Positions 1 through 7,645 are shown, counted from the stretch's first letter. The stretch: 15,268 nucleotides of DNA from Lachnospiraceae bacterium (GCA_017959525.1 JAGDAL010000023.1:1-15268); one strand, 5' to 3'. The notes: generated by a model not told the origin, from the sequence alone. A program made the numbers and translations.

Positions 1-1028
1 GATAACTGTCCCTGAATCTGACGCTCTGCCACCTGCTGGGTTGGCATGTACAGACTCATCTGTCCATCGTACTCTTCTGCTAAGTATTCCTGGAACTTGG
101 TATTCAAGGACTGTGGCTCTGCCGCTTCCTCTTCGCTGACGCTCTCCAGCTCTTCTGCCGGAAGCTCTCCCGTCACCTGAAGGTACGGAATCTCTTCTAC
201 CAGGTTCTTAATAATCTCCATGTTCTCGGAAATCTCACCGGCTTCTGTTGCCTGCATGATTTCTTCGATATTCTTCTTGATCTCTGCCTGAAGATTGACG
301 GTGTTGAATCGCTCCGGCTTCAGCTCTACCTTCGGAATGGTAATGGAATGACTTAGAATCTCTCCGTTGCCATAGGCCACTTCTTCCGGACGAATCTCAG
401 TGATACCGTCTCTACGCTGCTGGAAATGGCGATACTTATCCTCCTGTTGTTTATCCAACGGATGATATAACATCTTCATCTCCAACGCCTTCTCTACATA
501 TGGGCCGTCGCCGAACCACAATGCGATTTCGTCGCAGATTTCTATGCACTTGTCTACCTGGGTTGTTTTGCGATATAAGCATGCCAACTCAAAGAGCCAC
601 TCCTCAATCAGATCATGAGCACGCAACTCTTCTAAGATTGCAATAAGGGTCTGGTCATCCGAACCCTTTGCTTCGTTGAGCTTATACTTGATGATATACT
701 TCAGGCTGTCGTGAGGTGCAATCTCTACAAACTCGTCGTAGTATTCTTTTGCTTCATCGATGGCTTTGAGTTCGATGGAAATCAATGCCAAACGATAAAT
801 AATCATACGGCCAATCGGGGAACGCTCATGAGCAACTTCCAACAGCTCTCGCGCTTCCTCGTAAGCACCGCATGCCTCATACAGCTCGCTTGCTTTCAGT
901 AATATATTGACGTTATGGACTTTGCGCCAGTTGGTTCCATCCAATAAATCCAACGCTTCATCCTGTTTCCCCTGTCGTACTAATCTTTTGATTTCATCCA
1001 GCCGGGTACTATACTCTAATTTGTCCAC
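1..1028 (-). CDS. TPR-repeat protein, C-terminus outside window
   Basis: This open frame runs from a GTG at 1028 off the left edge, giving 342 codons with no stop. I chose GTG 1028 because an AGAGGTGG ribosome site sits five bases upstream; an in-frame GTG at 1037 lies inside that site. Residues 1-205 are paired amphipathic helices of the tetratricopeptide type, for example ASELYEACGAYEEARELLE (46-64) and IDEAKEYYDEF (90-100). TPRs usually mediate protein-protein contacts. After residue 210 the character changes to a linker rich in Glu and Pro with helices around 246-283. There is no signal peptide or membrane segment, so it is probably cytoplasmic. From memory, Lachnospiraceae carry long proteins of this layout with a P-loop ATPase domain near the C-terminus; that part would lie outside the window, so this is only a guess. 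It has its own promoter and is probably transcribed separately from the AI-2E gene upstream. Confidence 0.8.
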   Translation of the reverse strand, partial: MDKLEYSTRLDEIKRLVRQGKQDEALDLLDGTNWRKVHNVNILLKASELYEACGAYEEARELLEVAHERSPIGRMIIYRLALISIELKAIDEAKEYYDEFVEIAPHDSLKYIIKYKLNEAKGSDDQTLIAILEELRAHDLIEEWLFELACLYRKTTQVDKCIEICDEIALWFGDGPYVEKALEMKMLYHPLDKQQEDKYRHFQQRRDGITEIRPEEVAYGNGEILSHSITIPKVELKPERFNTVNLQAEIKKNIEEIMQATEAGEISENMEIIKNLVEEIPYLQVTGELPAEELESVSEEEAAEPQSLNTKFQEYLAEEYDGQMSLYMPTQQVAERQIQGQL

Positions 1029-1077
1029 TTCATCCACCTCTAGAAGGATTAATTCCCCTGTAAATACAGTTTTTTTC

Positions 1078-1106
1078 AGTGTATCATACGGCTAATTTGA
1101 TGTCAA
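1078..1106 (-). promoter_or_regulatory. Sigma-A type promoter of the TPR gene
   Basis: On the minus strand there is a consensus -35 TTGACA (1101-1106), a 17-base spacer and a -10 TACACT (1078-1083) preceded by an extended -10 TGA. Transcription would start near 1071, leaving a leader of about 43 nt before the GTG start. It lies in the 97-base gap after the AI-2E transporter gene. Confidence 0.72.
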
Positions 1107-1125
1107 AAACTGCAACCGCCAGCAT

Positions 1126-2511
1126 CTATGGCTCTTCGGTCTCTTCCGGTTCATTCTCTTTTTGTTCTTTTTCCAACAAGTCGTTCTTATTCCGACGACC
1201 ACGCCTCTTCGGCTTCTCGTCGGTTGCATCCTTAAACACCAGCTGGTTGCTTGCAGGATCTACCTCCCGCACATCCACATAGAGCTCTGTTTCGGTCGGA
1301 AGATTCCTTCGCTCCAACAGGTTGGAAGCTATCTCACCACAAATGTAATAAATCACAGACATCATCGGCACGCCGATAATCATGCCCGGAACTCCGAAGA
1401 GTCCGCCGCCTACAACGATGGCCAATACCACCCAGAAGGAGGATAAGCCGGTGTTGTCTCCTAAGATCTTCGGTCCGATGATATTGCCGTCAATCTGCTG
1501 CAGAATCAAAACAAACAACAGGAAGTAAATTCCCTGCATTGGGTTATTCACAAAAATAATAATCACGGTCGGTACTGCTCCGATGTACGGTCCGAATACC
1601 GGAATGATATTGGTGATACCGATGATAACGGAACACAGCACCGCATATGGCATCTGCATAATCAACATACTGATGTAGCAGATGACGCCGATAATAATGG
1701 AATCAATAATCTTTCCAATGATGAATCCGTAAAATACATCATCGGTTTTGCGTCCGATACGAACCAAAACGTTGGCCCAGTTCGGATCGAAAATACCATA
1801 CAACAGCTTCTTGATCTGCGCCTTGAACTTCTCTTTGCTCATTAAGGTGTAGACCGAAACCACGATTCCGATGAAGAAGTTAAATACGGTTCGTCCAATG
1901 GAAATACCAAGACGGGTCACCATATTGACCACCTGCTCCTGCTCACCCAAATCGAAATAAGAACGGATAAAGGACACGCTGGCGTTGATGGCGTTGGTAA
2001 TCTTCTCATCATCTTTGGCGCCAAGAATCTGCTTCTCAAAGCGACCCTTGGTCATATCGTTGGCCCAATCCAAGACATTGTAGACCTTCTCGTTCACGTT
2101 ACGGATCAAATCATTCAAGGTCTCCACAAAAATCGGGGCTACGACGGCAAAGAACAAAAATACAATGCTAAGCAACAGTAACAATGCAATCACGGATGTA
2201 AGTGCACGAATGCGCTGCTTGGTACGACGCTCATTCTTGGATTTTTTCAAAAAGAACGGCAGTATCTTCTCTTCCAAGAACTTCATAATGGGATTCATTA
2301 AGAATGCCATTACCAGTCCGATGATGATCGGTTGGAAAATCATGGACAATGCGGAAAGGCCTGCCAGAAGTCCCTGGTAGCGCTGTACGCAAAAATAAAA
2401 AATGATAATCAATACAGCCGCAACAATCGCGGTCCACATCAGGCCCTGATAACGTCGGTAATCATCTCTGGCTTTGGACTTGGATTCTTCGCGTTTTGTT
2501 TCTTCTGACAT
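1126..2511 (-). CDS. AI-2E family transporter (PerM/TqsA-like membrane protein)
   Basis: This 461-residue integral membrane protein belongs to the AI-2E (formerly UPF0118/PerM) family, whose members have been linked to autoinducer-2 export, Na+/H+ exchange and other transport; the substrate here is unknown. Hydrophobic segments are visible around 24-41, 51-73, 104-128, 205-222, 263-285, 290-320, 325-340 and 357-395. The loop-rich soluble part at 130-200 is typical. Family signatures are present: IIPVFGPYIGAVP (302-314), and QQIDGNIIGPKILGD (338-352) followed by GVPGMIIGVP (373-382). The C-terminal 60 residues are hydrophilic: a basic patch (KPKRRGRRNK, 433-442) and then an acidic Glu/Pro tail, longer than most family members. 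The start follows GGAG with six bases of spacing. It lies 65 bases after the hydratase gene, with a hairpin in the gap and no clear promoter, so it may be co-transcribed with that gene. Confidence 0.88.
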   Translation of the reverse strand: MSEETKREESKSKARDDYRRYQGLMWTAIVAAVLIIIFYFCVQRYQGLLAGLSALSMIFQPIIIGLVMAFLMNPIMKFLEEKILPFFLKKSKNERRTKQRIRALTSVIALLLLLSIVFLFFAVVAPIFVETLNDLIRNVNEKVYNVLDWANDMTKGRFEKQILGAKDDEKITNAINASVSFIRSYFDLGEQEQVVNMVTRLGISIGRTVFNFFIGIVVSVYTLMSKEKFKAQIKKLLYGIFDPNWANVLVRIGRKTDDVFYGFIIGKIIDSIIIGVICYISMLIMQMPYAVLCSVIIGITNIIPVFGPYIGAVPTVIIIFVNNPMQGIYFLLFVLILQQIDGNIIGPKILGDNTGLSSFWVVLAIVVGGGLFGVPGMIIGVPMMSVIYYICGEIASNLLERRNLPTETELYVDVREVDPASNQLVFKDATDEKPKRRGRRNKNDLLEKEQKENEPEETEEP

Positions 2512-2543
2512 ACTAATCTCCGTTTCCTGTCTTCTTGCACAAT

Positions 2544-2568
2544 CTGCCAGAGGGTAGTCCTCTGGCAG
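2544..2568 (-). other. 10-bp perfect hairpin between hydratase and AI-2E genes
   Basis: CTGCCAGAGG (2544-2553) and CCTCTGGCAG (2559-2568) form a perfect 10-bp stem with a 5-nt loop, eight bases after the hydratase stop codon. Neither strand has a U-tract next to it, so it is not a standard intrinsic terminator. It could be a 3'-end stabilising or RNA-processing element, or a weak or factor-dependent terminator. Confidence 0.65.
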
Positions 2569-2576
2569 CAGTACTT

Positions 2577-4871
2577 CTAATTATTATGTGCTCTGTAGTA
2601 ATTGATGAGGCAACCGTCTAAGATGATCTCTCTCTCATCATCAGTCAATGCGCCCATCTGTAAATCGAAGCGATGCAATGCGTTGTCTTTGACCACATAT
2701 GCTTCGATGGTGGTTTGCTTGGAGCGAATGGCCTCCTGTACGTTCGGAACAAAGAGGTAATCTCCGTTGGCAAAAGGCAACTGGCCTTCGGCAATGGTAA
2801 ATGGCAACATACCCCAGTTGATAAGGTTGGAGCGATAACGCTTGGTTGCATACTCATTGGCAATGTTTGCCCATCCGCCGAGCACCTTCTGGCAGCTGGC
2901 TGCCTGCTCACGGGCAGATCCGTCTCCCGGCTTCACTGCAAAAATCGTGCTTCCGATTCCGGTATTCTTCCAGTTGGCATCTCCAAAGGTTCCGGTAATT
3001 GCTTCCATCACTGCCTTCACTTCCGGTAGTGCTGCTTCCGGTGCCTCGCCTGCTTCGATGGCCTTCTGTCCGGCCTGTACTTCCTTGGCACGTCCCACGT
3101 ATGCCGGATCCTTACGGGATAAGGTGAACTCCGCAAGTCCTAACGGATTGGAACGATAGGAAGAAGTCTCTCCGGATGGAATCAACTCATCGGTGGTGGT
3201 AACCGGATCGTGAATCTCGGATACAACCTTCAAAATCATATGTTCCGGCAATGCGCTCATAGCCGGCCAGTCCTTGATGTTCGGACCAAACTTCACTTCT
3301 ACGCTAGGGTCTGCCACACCATGGCTATCGAATACGCGGTTTGCGTAAATATTCTTATCGAAGTAATACTTCGGCTTGGTGTAATTCACATCAATCTCAT
3401 CCGCTGCCGTTAAGTATCCCTTGTTTGCTGCAGTTGCTGCAATGGAACGGGCATCCATCAATGCAACGGAAGCAATCTGTCCGCTCTGTAACTTGGAGCC
3501 TTCGCGGTTCGGGAAGTTACGTGTAGAGTGACGTATGGAGAATCCGTTGTTGCCAGGGGTATCGCCTGCACCGAAGCATGGTCCACAGAATGCGGTCTTT
3601 ACAATGGCTCCGGTCTCCATCAAGGTTGCAACGCAACCATTTTTCACAAGTTCCATATAGATTGGTGTACTTGCCGGATATACGCTCAAGGTGAACTCAT
3701 CCGGTCCGATGCTGGCACCCTTTAAGATATCTGCCGCATCCGTAATATTCTCATAACCACCGCCGGCACAGCCTGCGATGATTCCCTGATCGACGTAGAG
3801 CTTGCCGTTACGTACCTTATCCTTCAAGGTGAAATCCACCTGTCCGTCTAAGCTGACCTTGGCACGCTTCTCACAATCATCGAGAATATCCAGAAGGTTT
3901 GCCTTCAACTCCTCGATGGTATAAGTATTGCTTGGATGGAACGGCATCGCGATCATTGGCTTAATCTCATCCAAATGAATCTCGATCATGCCATCGTAGT
4001 AAGCCACCTGACCCGGATTCAATTCCTTATACTCTTCCACACGTCCATGGATGTCGTAGTACTCACGTACTGCATCGTCGGTCTTCCAAATAGAAGATAA
4101 GCAGGTAGTCTCTGTGGTCATAACATCGATTCCGATTCGGGTGTCGACACTTAAGTTCTTCACACCGTCTCCGATGAACTCCATGACCTTATTCTTCACA
4201 TAGCCCTTAGCAAATACTTCGCCGATAATAGCCAGTGCCACATCCTGCGGTCCTACTCCCGGACGAAGATTGCCGCTAAGATATACACCAACCACTTCCG
4301 GACGGGCAATATCATAAGTCTTATTCAACAGCTGTTTTACCAGCTCCGGTCCGCCTTCTCCTACAGCCATGGTACCAAGTGCACCATAACGGGTATGGGA
4401 ATCGGATCCTAAAATCATCTTGCCACCACCGGCCAACATCTCTCTGGCGAACTGGTGGATAACTGCCTGATGCGGCGGTACATAGATGCCACCGTAACGC
4501 TTGGCACAGGAAAGCCCAAACATGTGGTCATCTTCGTTGATGGTTCCGCCGACTGCACACAAACTGTTATGGCAGTTGGTCAAAATATATGGGATTGGGA
4601 ACTTCTCCAATCCGGATGCACGAGCGGTCTGAATAATACCGACATAGGTAATGTCGTGGCTCGTGATTTTATCGAATTTAATCTGCAATGCCTCCATGTT
4701 ACCGGACACATTGTGATCTCTTAAAATACCGTAAGCAATGGTCGCTTCTGTTGCTTCTTCCTTGGAGACTTCCCGTCCCACCTGCTTCGCGATCGCTGCC
4801 TTGGCTTCCGGGCCGTCTTCTATGAGCGTGTTCCCATTCACCAGGTATACTCCGTTTTCATACAGTTTCAT
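2577..4871 (-). CDS. Aconitase-family hydratase (YbhJ-like, single-chain)
   Basis: This 764-residue protein has the full aconitase fold: three Fe-S domains and a C-terminal swivel domain. Visible active-site motifs are GSDSHT (155-160), Cys368 in [13 protein letters not shown] (Cys429, Cys432), RNFPNREG (451-458) and GSARE (651-655). The three cysteines fit the ligands of a [4Fe-4S] cluster. Ser652 and Arg654 align with the catalytic Ser642 and substrate-binding Arg644 of mitochondrial aconitase, while the second Ser of GSSRE is Ala653. Overall it resembles E. coli YbhJ and the proteins annotated simply as 'hydratase' in Lachnospiraceae more than classical AcnA or AcnB. It may be the organism's aconitase, converting citrate to isocitrate for glutamate synthesis, but no citrate synthase or isocitrate dehydrogenase gene is near, so another hydroxy-acid substrate is possible. 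The start has a strong GGAGG site with seven bases of spacing. The gene follows the coiled-coil protein after 21 bases, so the two form one operon. Confidence 0.87.
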   Translation of the reverse strand: MKLYENGVYLVNGNTLIEDGPEAKAAIAKQVGREVSKEEATEATIAYGILRDHNVSGNMEALQIKFDKITSHDITYVGIIQTARASGLEKFPIPYILTNCHNSLCAVGGTINEDDHMFGLSCAKRYGGIYVPPHQAVIHQFAREMLAGGGKMILGSDSHTRYGALGTMAVGEGGPELVKQLLNKTYDIARPEVVGVYLSGNLRPGVGPQDVALAIIGEVFAKGYVKNKVMEFIGDGVKNLSVDTRIGIDVMTTETTCLSSIWKTDDAVREYYDIHGRVEEYKELNPGQVAYYDGMIEIHLDEIKPMIAMPFHPSNTYTIEELKANLLDILDDCEKRAKVSLDGQVDFTLKDKVRNGKLYVDQGIIAGCAGGGYENITDAADILKGASIGPDEFTLSVYPASTPIYMELVKNGCVATLMETGAIVKTAFCGPCFGAGDTPGNNGFSIRHSTRNFPNREGSKLQSGQIASVALMDARSIAATAANKGYLTAADEIDVNYTKPKYYFDKNIYANRVFDSHGVADPSVEVKFGPNIKDWPAMSALPEHMILKVVSEIHDPVTTTDELIPSGETSSYRSNPLGLAEFTLSRKDPAYVGRAKEVQAGQKAIEAGEAPEAALPEVKAVMEAITGTFGDANWKNTGIGSTIFAVKPGDGSAREQAASCQKVLGGWANIANEYATKRYRSNLINWGMLPFTIAEGQLPFANGDYLFVPNVQEAIRSKQTTIEAYVVKDNALHRFDLQMGALTDDEREIILDGCLINYYRAHNN

Positions 4872-4892
4872 GTTGATTCCTCCGTACCTTTC

Positions 4893-5663
4893 TTACTTTT
4901 CCTTTTTCCCGAAGAGCGAAAACACTTTGCGTGGCTCCTGGCCTTCATTGTCCTTCTTCTCTTCGCCTTCCTTCCAATCGAAATACTCTGCATCTAAATC
5001 TGCCTGCATGGATGCAATTTCCTCTTCGGAAAGGGCAGACTCTGCCGGGGTTTCTTCCCCATCAATGGCCAGGCCATTGGCGCGGAAATAGTCTTCGTTG
5101 ATATGAATCTCCGGCTTAATATCAGCATATGGATTAACGGTTGGAGTTGCGGATGAACTATCCTTTTCCTTTTTGCGACGAACGTTCTCCTCCTCAATCA
5201 GGCGCAGATACTTCTGGGTATCAATCATGTCCTGAAGCTGGGATTTGAGTTCATATTGATTTTCTTTCACGATGCGTTTCTCTTCACGAATGCGTTCAAT
5301 CAACTCCTGATGAACCGCATCAATGCGCTCTTCCGTCTCTTTCATAATGTCCTGGATCTCTGCCAGGGCACGGTCGGAATACATCAAAGATGCAGCATAA
5401 ACATCCTCGGCATTCTTGCGCGCTTCGAAGACCATATCGTCGCCCTGCTTCTGCAGCTTGCGATTGGCCTTGTCACGGCTTGCTACCGTCAGCTCATGCT
5501 CTTCCATCATGTCGTACATGCAATCGTTGAGTTCCTTTAGAAGGTCCATCATTTTGGACTTCTCAATGACAACACGCTTCTTGCTGTCGTTGTATGGTTG
5601 CGCCTTAGAAAAAAGCACATGTATTTCTCTTAAGACTTCCTCTGTTCGATCCTGTGCACCCAT
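4893..5663 (-). CDS. Coiled-coil protein of unknown function
   Basis: I do not recognise a named gene. The 256 residues are hydrophilic and mostly helical. Residues 30-54 form a short conserved-looking helix (SKMMDLLKELNDCMYDMME). Residues 55-168 are charged, heptad-like coiled coil rich in Glu, Lys and Arg. Residues 170-245 are a disordered acidic linker, and the chain ends with KVFSLFGKKEK, a hydrophobic and basic tip. The layout recalls the DivIVA/SepIVA-like or 'V-type ATPase subunit H-like' coiled-coil proteins often annotated in Clostridia; that is inference from composition, not identity. No signal peptide or membrane helix is seen. A scaffold or division-related role is possible but unproven. 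It is the first gene of an operon with the hydratase, behind a good promoter at 5698-5726. The ribosome site (AAAGGG) is weaker than that of its partner. Confidence 0.7.
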   Translation of the reverse strand: MGAQDRTEEVLREIHVLFSKAQPYNDSKKRVVIEKSKMMDLLKELNDCMYDMMEEHELTVASRDKANRKLQKQGDDMVFEARKNAEDVYAASLMYSDRALAEIQDIMKETEERIDAVHQELIERIREEKRIVKENQYELKSQLQDMIDTQKYLRLIEEENVRRKKEKDSSSATPTVNPYADIKPEIHINEDYFRANGLAIDGEETPAESALSEEEIASMQADLDAEYFDWKEGEEKKDNEGQEPRKVFSLFGKKEK

Positions 5664-5697
5664 TGAAAAACTACCCTTTCAAAAAATCTACTCATTA

Positions 5698-5726
5698 AAT
5701 ATAGCATAGGATAATTATGAGTACAA
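5698..5726 (-). promoter_or_regulatory. Promoter of the coiled-coil/hydratase operon
   Basis: Minus strand: -35 TTGTAC (5721-5726), a 17-base spacer and -10 TATATT (5698-5703) with an extended TGC in front. Predicted start is near 5691, about 28 nt before the ATG at 5663. It sits in the 73-base gap after the LacI-family gene, so the operon can be expressed apart from the repressor. Confidence 0.68.
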
Positions 5727-5736
5727 ACAGGAATTG

Positions 5737-6717
5737 TCAGATAGAACCCCGGTCTACAATCGTGTAATTTAGGCAAATCCGGCGGGATAAAATGGACTCT
5801 TCCGGATTGCTGATTTTCTCTAACAGCATCTTCGCGGCATCCTGGCCACACTGGCGATAGTAAAAATGCACGGTAGACAGTTGCGGCTTGGCCACTTGAT
5901 TCATCCAGCTGTCTTCCACTGCGGCAATACTGATTTCATCGCCGATGCGTAAATTTTTCTCGTATAACACCTGCAGAGCGCCGTTGGCTGCATTACCGGT
6001 GGCACAGATAATGCCGTCGATGGTAGCGTCCTCTTCCAATGCTTCCTTAGCCGCATCGTATCCGCTCTGGGCATCGAAGTCTGCCATCTTGATGGTGTGT
6101 CGAATGTGGGAATTCTTAAATACTGCGGCTTCAAAGCCTTTGCGTCTGGCAAGACCTGCCTGTAAATCCCGCTCCGTTACGCCGATGTAGCAGATGTTCT
6201 TGCGGCCGCGCTCTATGAGGCGCTTGGTTAATTCTTCGATGGCATGAAAATCATCGTGATATACACAAGGGAATCCTTTGAAATCCTGGCCGGTAATTAC
6301 CAATGGAATGTCATTCTCCAGAAGAACATCCTGCTTCGCCGGGCTCATCATGGTACCCATTAAGATGACGCCCGCTACGTGGTTGCCGGACATGAGACGT
6401 ACATAGTCCGCCTCCTTATCCTCCCTGTCATTGGTGCAACCGAGGATTGGCATATAATCTGCTAAATTGATGACATCGGTAATGCCCTCTAAGATCTGAG
6501 ATACAGAATAGGAATGCACTCGTGGCACAATAATACCAATCTGGTTCATGGTACCGGTTCGCATACCTCTTGCGGTAAGAGACGGTCGATACCCGGTCTG
6601 CTCAATGGCTGCACGAATCGCCTCTTTTTTTTCATTGCTTAAGGAACCGCCGTTTAAATATCGACTGACTGCCGCCGTAGATACGCCGGCCAAATTTGCT
6701 ACGTCTTTGATGGTCAT
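5737..6717 (-). CDS. LacI-family transcriptional repressor
   Basis: This 326-residue regulator has the normal LacI/GalR length. The N-terminal helix-turn-helix is MTIKDVANLAGVSTAAVSRY (1-20), followed by the hinge region (about 45-60) and a periplasmic-binding-protein-like effector domain from about 62 to 315. The frame is open upstream to 6801, but I chose ATG 6717: it is preceded by AAGGGG at six bases, the HTH then starts at residue 1 as in the family, and the predicted -10 box (6758-6763) lies downstream of 6801. The C-terminal LNYTIVDRGS recalls the sucrose-repressor (ScrR) branch, suggesting a sugar effector, but this is weak. No transporter, hydrolase or kinase gene is adjacent, so the target is probably elsewhere, or is the downstream hydratase operon, or the gene itself. 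A 9-bp inverted repeat with one mismatch overlaps its promoter. Confidence 0.9.
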   Translation of the reverse strand: MTIKDVANLAGVSTAAVSRYLNGGSLSNEKKEAIRAAIEQTGYRPSLTARGMRTGTMNQIGIIVPRVHSYSVSQILEGITDVINLADYMPILGCTNDREDKEADYVRLMSGNHVAGVILMGTMMSPAKQDVLLENDIPLVITGQDFKGFPCVYHDDFHAIEELTKRLIERGRKNICYIGVTERDLQAGLARRKGFEAAVFKNSHIRHTIKMADFDAQSGYDAAKEALEEDATIDGIICATGNAANGALQVLYEKNLRIGDEISIAAVEDSWMNQVAKPQLSTVHFYYRQCGQDAAKMLLEKISNPEESILSRRICLNYTIVDRGSI

Positions 6718-6730
6718 AGGATACCCCTTC

Positions 6731-6761
6731 CAATGAAAATACTCTGTAATCGTTCTCATTG
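6731..6761. promoter_or_regulatory. Possible operator: inverted repeat over LacI-gene start region
   Basis: CAATGAAAA (6731-6739) and TTCTCATTG (6753-6761) are inverted repeats with one mismatch, spaced by 13 bases. They overlap the -10 box and the start of the leader of the LacI-family gene. This could be an autoregulatory site, but it lacks the compact CG-centred palindrome typical of LacI operators. Low confidence. Confidence 0.3.
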
Positions 6762-6786
6762 TAAGAGATTCCGGTTTTTCCCACAA
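6758..6786 (-). promoter_or_regulatory. Promoter of the LacI-family gene
   Basis: Minus strand: -35 TTGTGG (6781-6786, three of six consensus bases), a 17-base spacer and -10 TACAAT (6758-6763). It begins immediately after the SRP RNA terminator. The predicted start is near 6751, about 34 nt before the ATG at 6717. Confidence 0.5.
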
Positions 6787-6820
6787 TAAAAATACCGCCA
6801 AAAAAATTGGCGGTATTTTG
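6787..6820 (-). terminator. Intrinsic terminator downstream of SRP RNA
   Basis: AAAATACCGCCA (6789-6800) pairs perfectly with TGGCGGTATTTT (6808-6819); one further A-U pair makes 13 bp around an A-rich loop on the plus strand (U-rich in the minus transcript). On the minus strand the stem ends in UAUUUUUAUU, a good U-tract. It would end transcripts of the SRP RNA before the LacI-family gene; the plus-strand reading has a shorter U-run. Confidence 0.8.
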
Positions 6821-6840
6821 TATCATTAACCAAAACAAAA

Positions 6841-6996
6841 GCCGGACGTTACCTCCACAGTTAACTCAACCCAGGCACCCTCACGGCACATGAGACAATC
6901 CACTTAGTGCTGCTTCATTCCTGACCTGACACGGTTCGCGGCATCCCATCGCGCAAGACCCGGATATCAACGCCACTTATGAAGGGCAGCTCCGGC
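6841..6996 (-). ncRNA. ffs: Signal recognition particle RNA, compact form without Alu domain
   Basis: The minus strand carries the conserved SRP helix 8 core, GTCAGGTCAGGAATGAAGCA (with GC following), then CACTAAG, and the matching return strand CTCATGTGCCG ... GCCTGGG seen in Bacillus subtilis scRNA. SRP RNA binds Ffh and guides ribosomes making membrane proteins to FtsY. The ends are set by complementary GCCGGA (5', from 6996) and TCCGGC (3', to 6841). Further helix 5 pairing is visible: CCTTC with GGAGG, and ATCCGGGT with GCCTGGGT. This gives about 156 nt, against about 270 nt for typical Firmicute RNAs. The 5' Alu half is absent, because a good promoter (7005-7033) and the GNAT stop codon lie directly upstream. 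The GGAA tetraloop is closed by A-U rather than the usual C-G. The exact ends are inferred from pairing. tadA, a common Firmicute neighbour, lies nearby. Confidence 0.9.
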
Positions 6997-7004
6997 AAGT
7001 TCTC

Positions 7005-7033
7005 ATTGTACAGGCTTTGGATAGGATTGTCAA
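7005..7033 (-). promoter_or_regulatory. Strong promoter of SRP RNA
   Basis: Minus strand: perfect -35 TTGACA (7028-7033), 17-base spacer, -10 TACAAT (7005-7010). The predicted start at 6998-6996 coincides with the first base of the RNA's closing stem. The -35 box contains the TGA stop codon of the GNAT gene (7030-7032), so the two genes abut without any spacer. Confidence 0.82.
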
Positions 7034-7593
7034 ACAAAGACCTGCTCGTCGTGATTGATCTTGGCGTACAGGTAGTGATCCTGCCAACAACCGTTCAAAT
7101 AGATTTTCTCCCGCATCAAGCCTTCCTGCTCGAATCCAAGGCTCTCCAATAATTTCATGGACGGCGTATTATCCGGCATCACAATGGCTTCGATGCGATG
7201 CAAGGACATCTCGCGAAACATCACTTCATTGCCAAGCTCTAGCGCTTCATGCATCAAGCCTCTCCGGCGATATTCCCCATCCATCTTGTAGCCTAACTGG
7301 CAGCAGGAGTAGTAGGTTCCGGTGATATTCCGATAGCTGGCCGTTCCGATAATCCGAAGCGGATTGCTCTTCTCAAAAAGATAGAATCGTATCATCTGCC
7401 CCTTAATAAACGCATCATACTCATACTGCAGCACATCCTCATGGAAGCGCAGTTGCGTTGCAGATGGAAAAGACAATGGTTCATACTTCGCAAAGTCTTC
7501 TAGGTTGCGCTTGTAGAAGTCCAATACCATAGGGGCATCTTTCCGATTGCAGATACGCATGGTCATGGAGTCCGTTTCATACTTTGTATTCAT
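7030..7593 (-). CDS. GNAT-family N-acetyltransferase (RimJ/RimL-like)
   Basis: This 187-residue protein fits the GNAT fold of the RimJ/RimL ribosomal-protein acetyltransferase branch (Acetyltransf_3 type), which transfers acetyl from acetyl-CoA to an amino group. The acetyl-CoA motif A is LGYKMDGEYRRRGLMHEAL (100-118), with the pyrophosphate-binding Arg/Gly loop YRRRGLM. Motif B follows as HRIEAIVMPDNTPSMKLLES (132-151) and then LGFEQEGLMREKIYLNGCWQ (152-171), a common ending of this branch. The N-terminal region 14-80 carries the usual helix and strand pair. The substrate cannot be read from sequence; a ribosomal protein, a small molecule or an antibiotic are all possible. The ATG at 7593 has an AGGAA site about eight bases upstream. 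It is divergent from tadA across 90 bases. No terminator separates it from the SRP RNA, whose -35 box overlaps its stop codon, so read-through into the SRP RNA is possible. Confidence 0.85.
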   Translation of the reverse strand: MNTKYETDSMTMRICNRKDAPMVLDFYKRNLEDFAKYEPLSFPSATQLRFHEDVLQYEYDAFIKGQMIRFYLFEKSNPLRIIGTASYRNITGTYYSCCQLGYKMDGEYRRRGLMHEALELGNEVMFREMSLHRIEAIVMPDNTPSMKLLESLGFEQEGLMREKIYLNGCWQDHYLYAKINHDEQVFV

Positions 7594-7624
7594 GTCCCGA
7601 TTCCTTTCCTTTTCTATCTATAAA

Positions 7625-7645
7625 TTTATCGCTTTTTCCGATAAA
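7625..7645. repeat. Inverted repeat in the tadA/GNAT divergent gap
   Basis: TTTATCG (7625-7631) and CGATAAA (7639-7645) form a 7-bp inverted repeat around a CTTTTTC spacer, near the middle of the 90-base divergent intergenic region. It may be an operator or chance in AT-rich DNA. I found no convincing -35/-10 pair for tadA or the GNAT gene here, only AT-rich candidates. Confidence 0.35.

Noticed and set aside
1058..1076. CTGT/ACAG repeat followed by T-run on the plus strand as a terminator
   Set aside because: Only a 4-bp stem, and no plus-strand gene ends there; on the minus strand the T-run is on the wrong side.
1096..1125. Terminator after the AI-2E gene
   Set aside because: A T-run exists, but only about 3 bp of stem can form before it, and the run is part of the TTGACA promoter region.
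2673..3725. Plus-strand open frames inside the hydratase gene, and similar antisense frames elsewhere
   Set aside because: They lie opposite strongly supported genes, have no convincing ribosome sites, and read as codon shadows without recognisable domains.
6718..6801. N-terminal extension of the LacI-family protein by 28 codons
   Set aside because: The HTH should start at residue 1, a good ribosome site precedes 6717, and the predicted promoter lies inside the extension.
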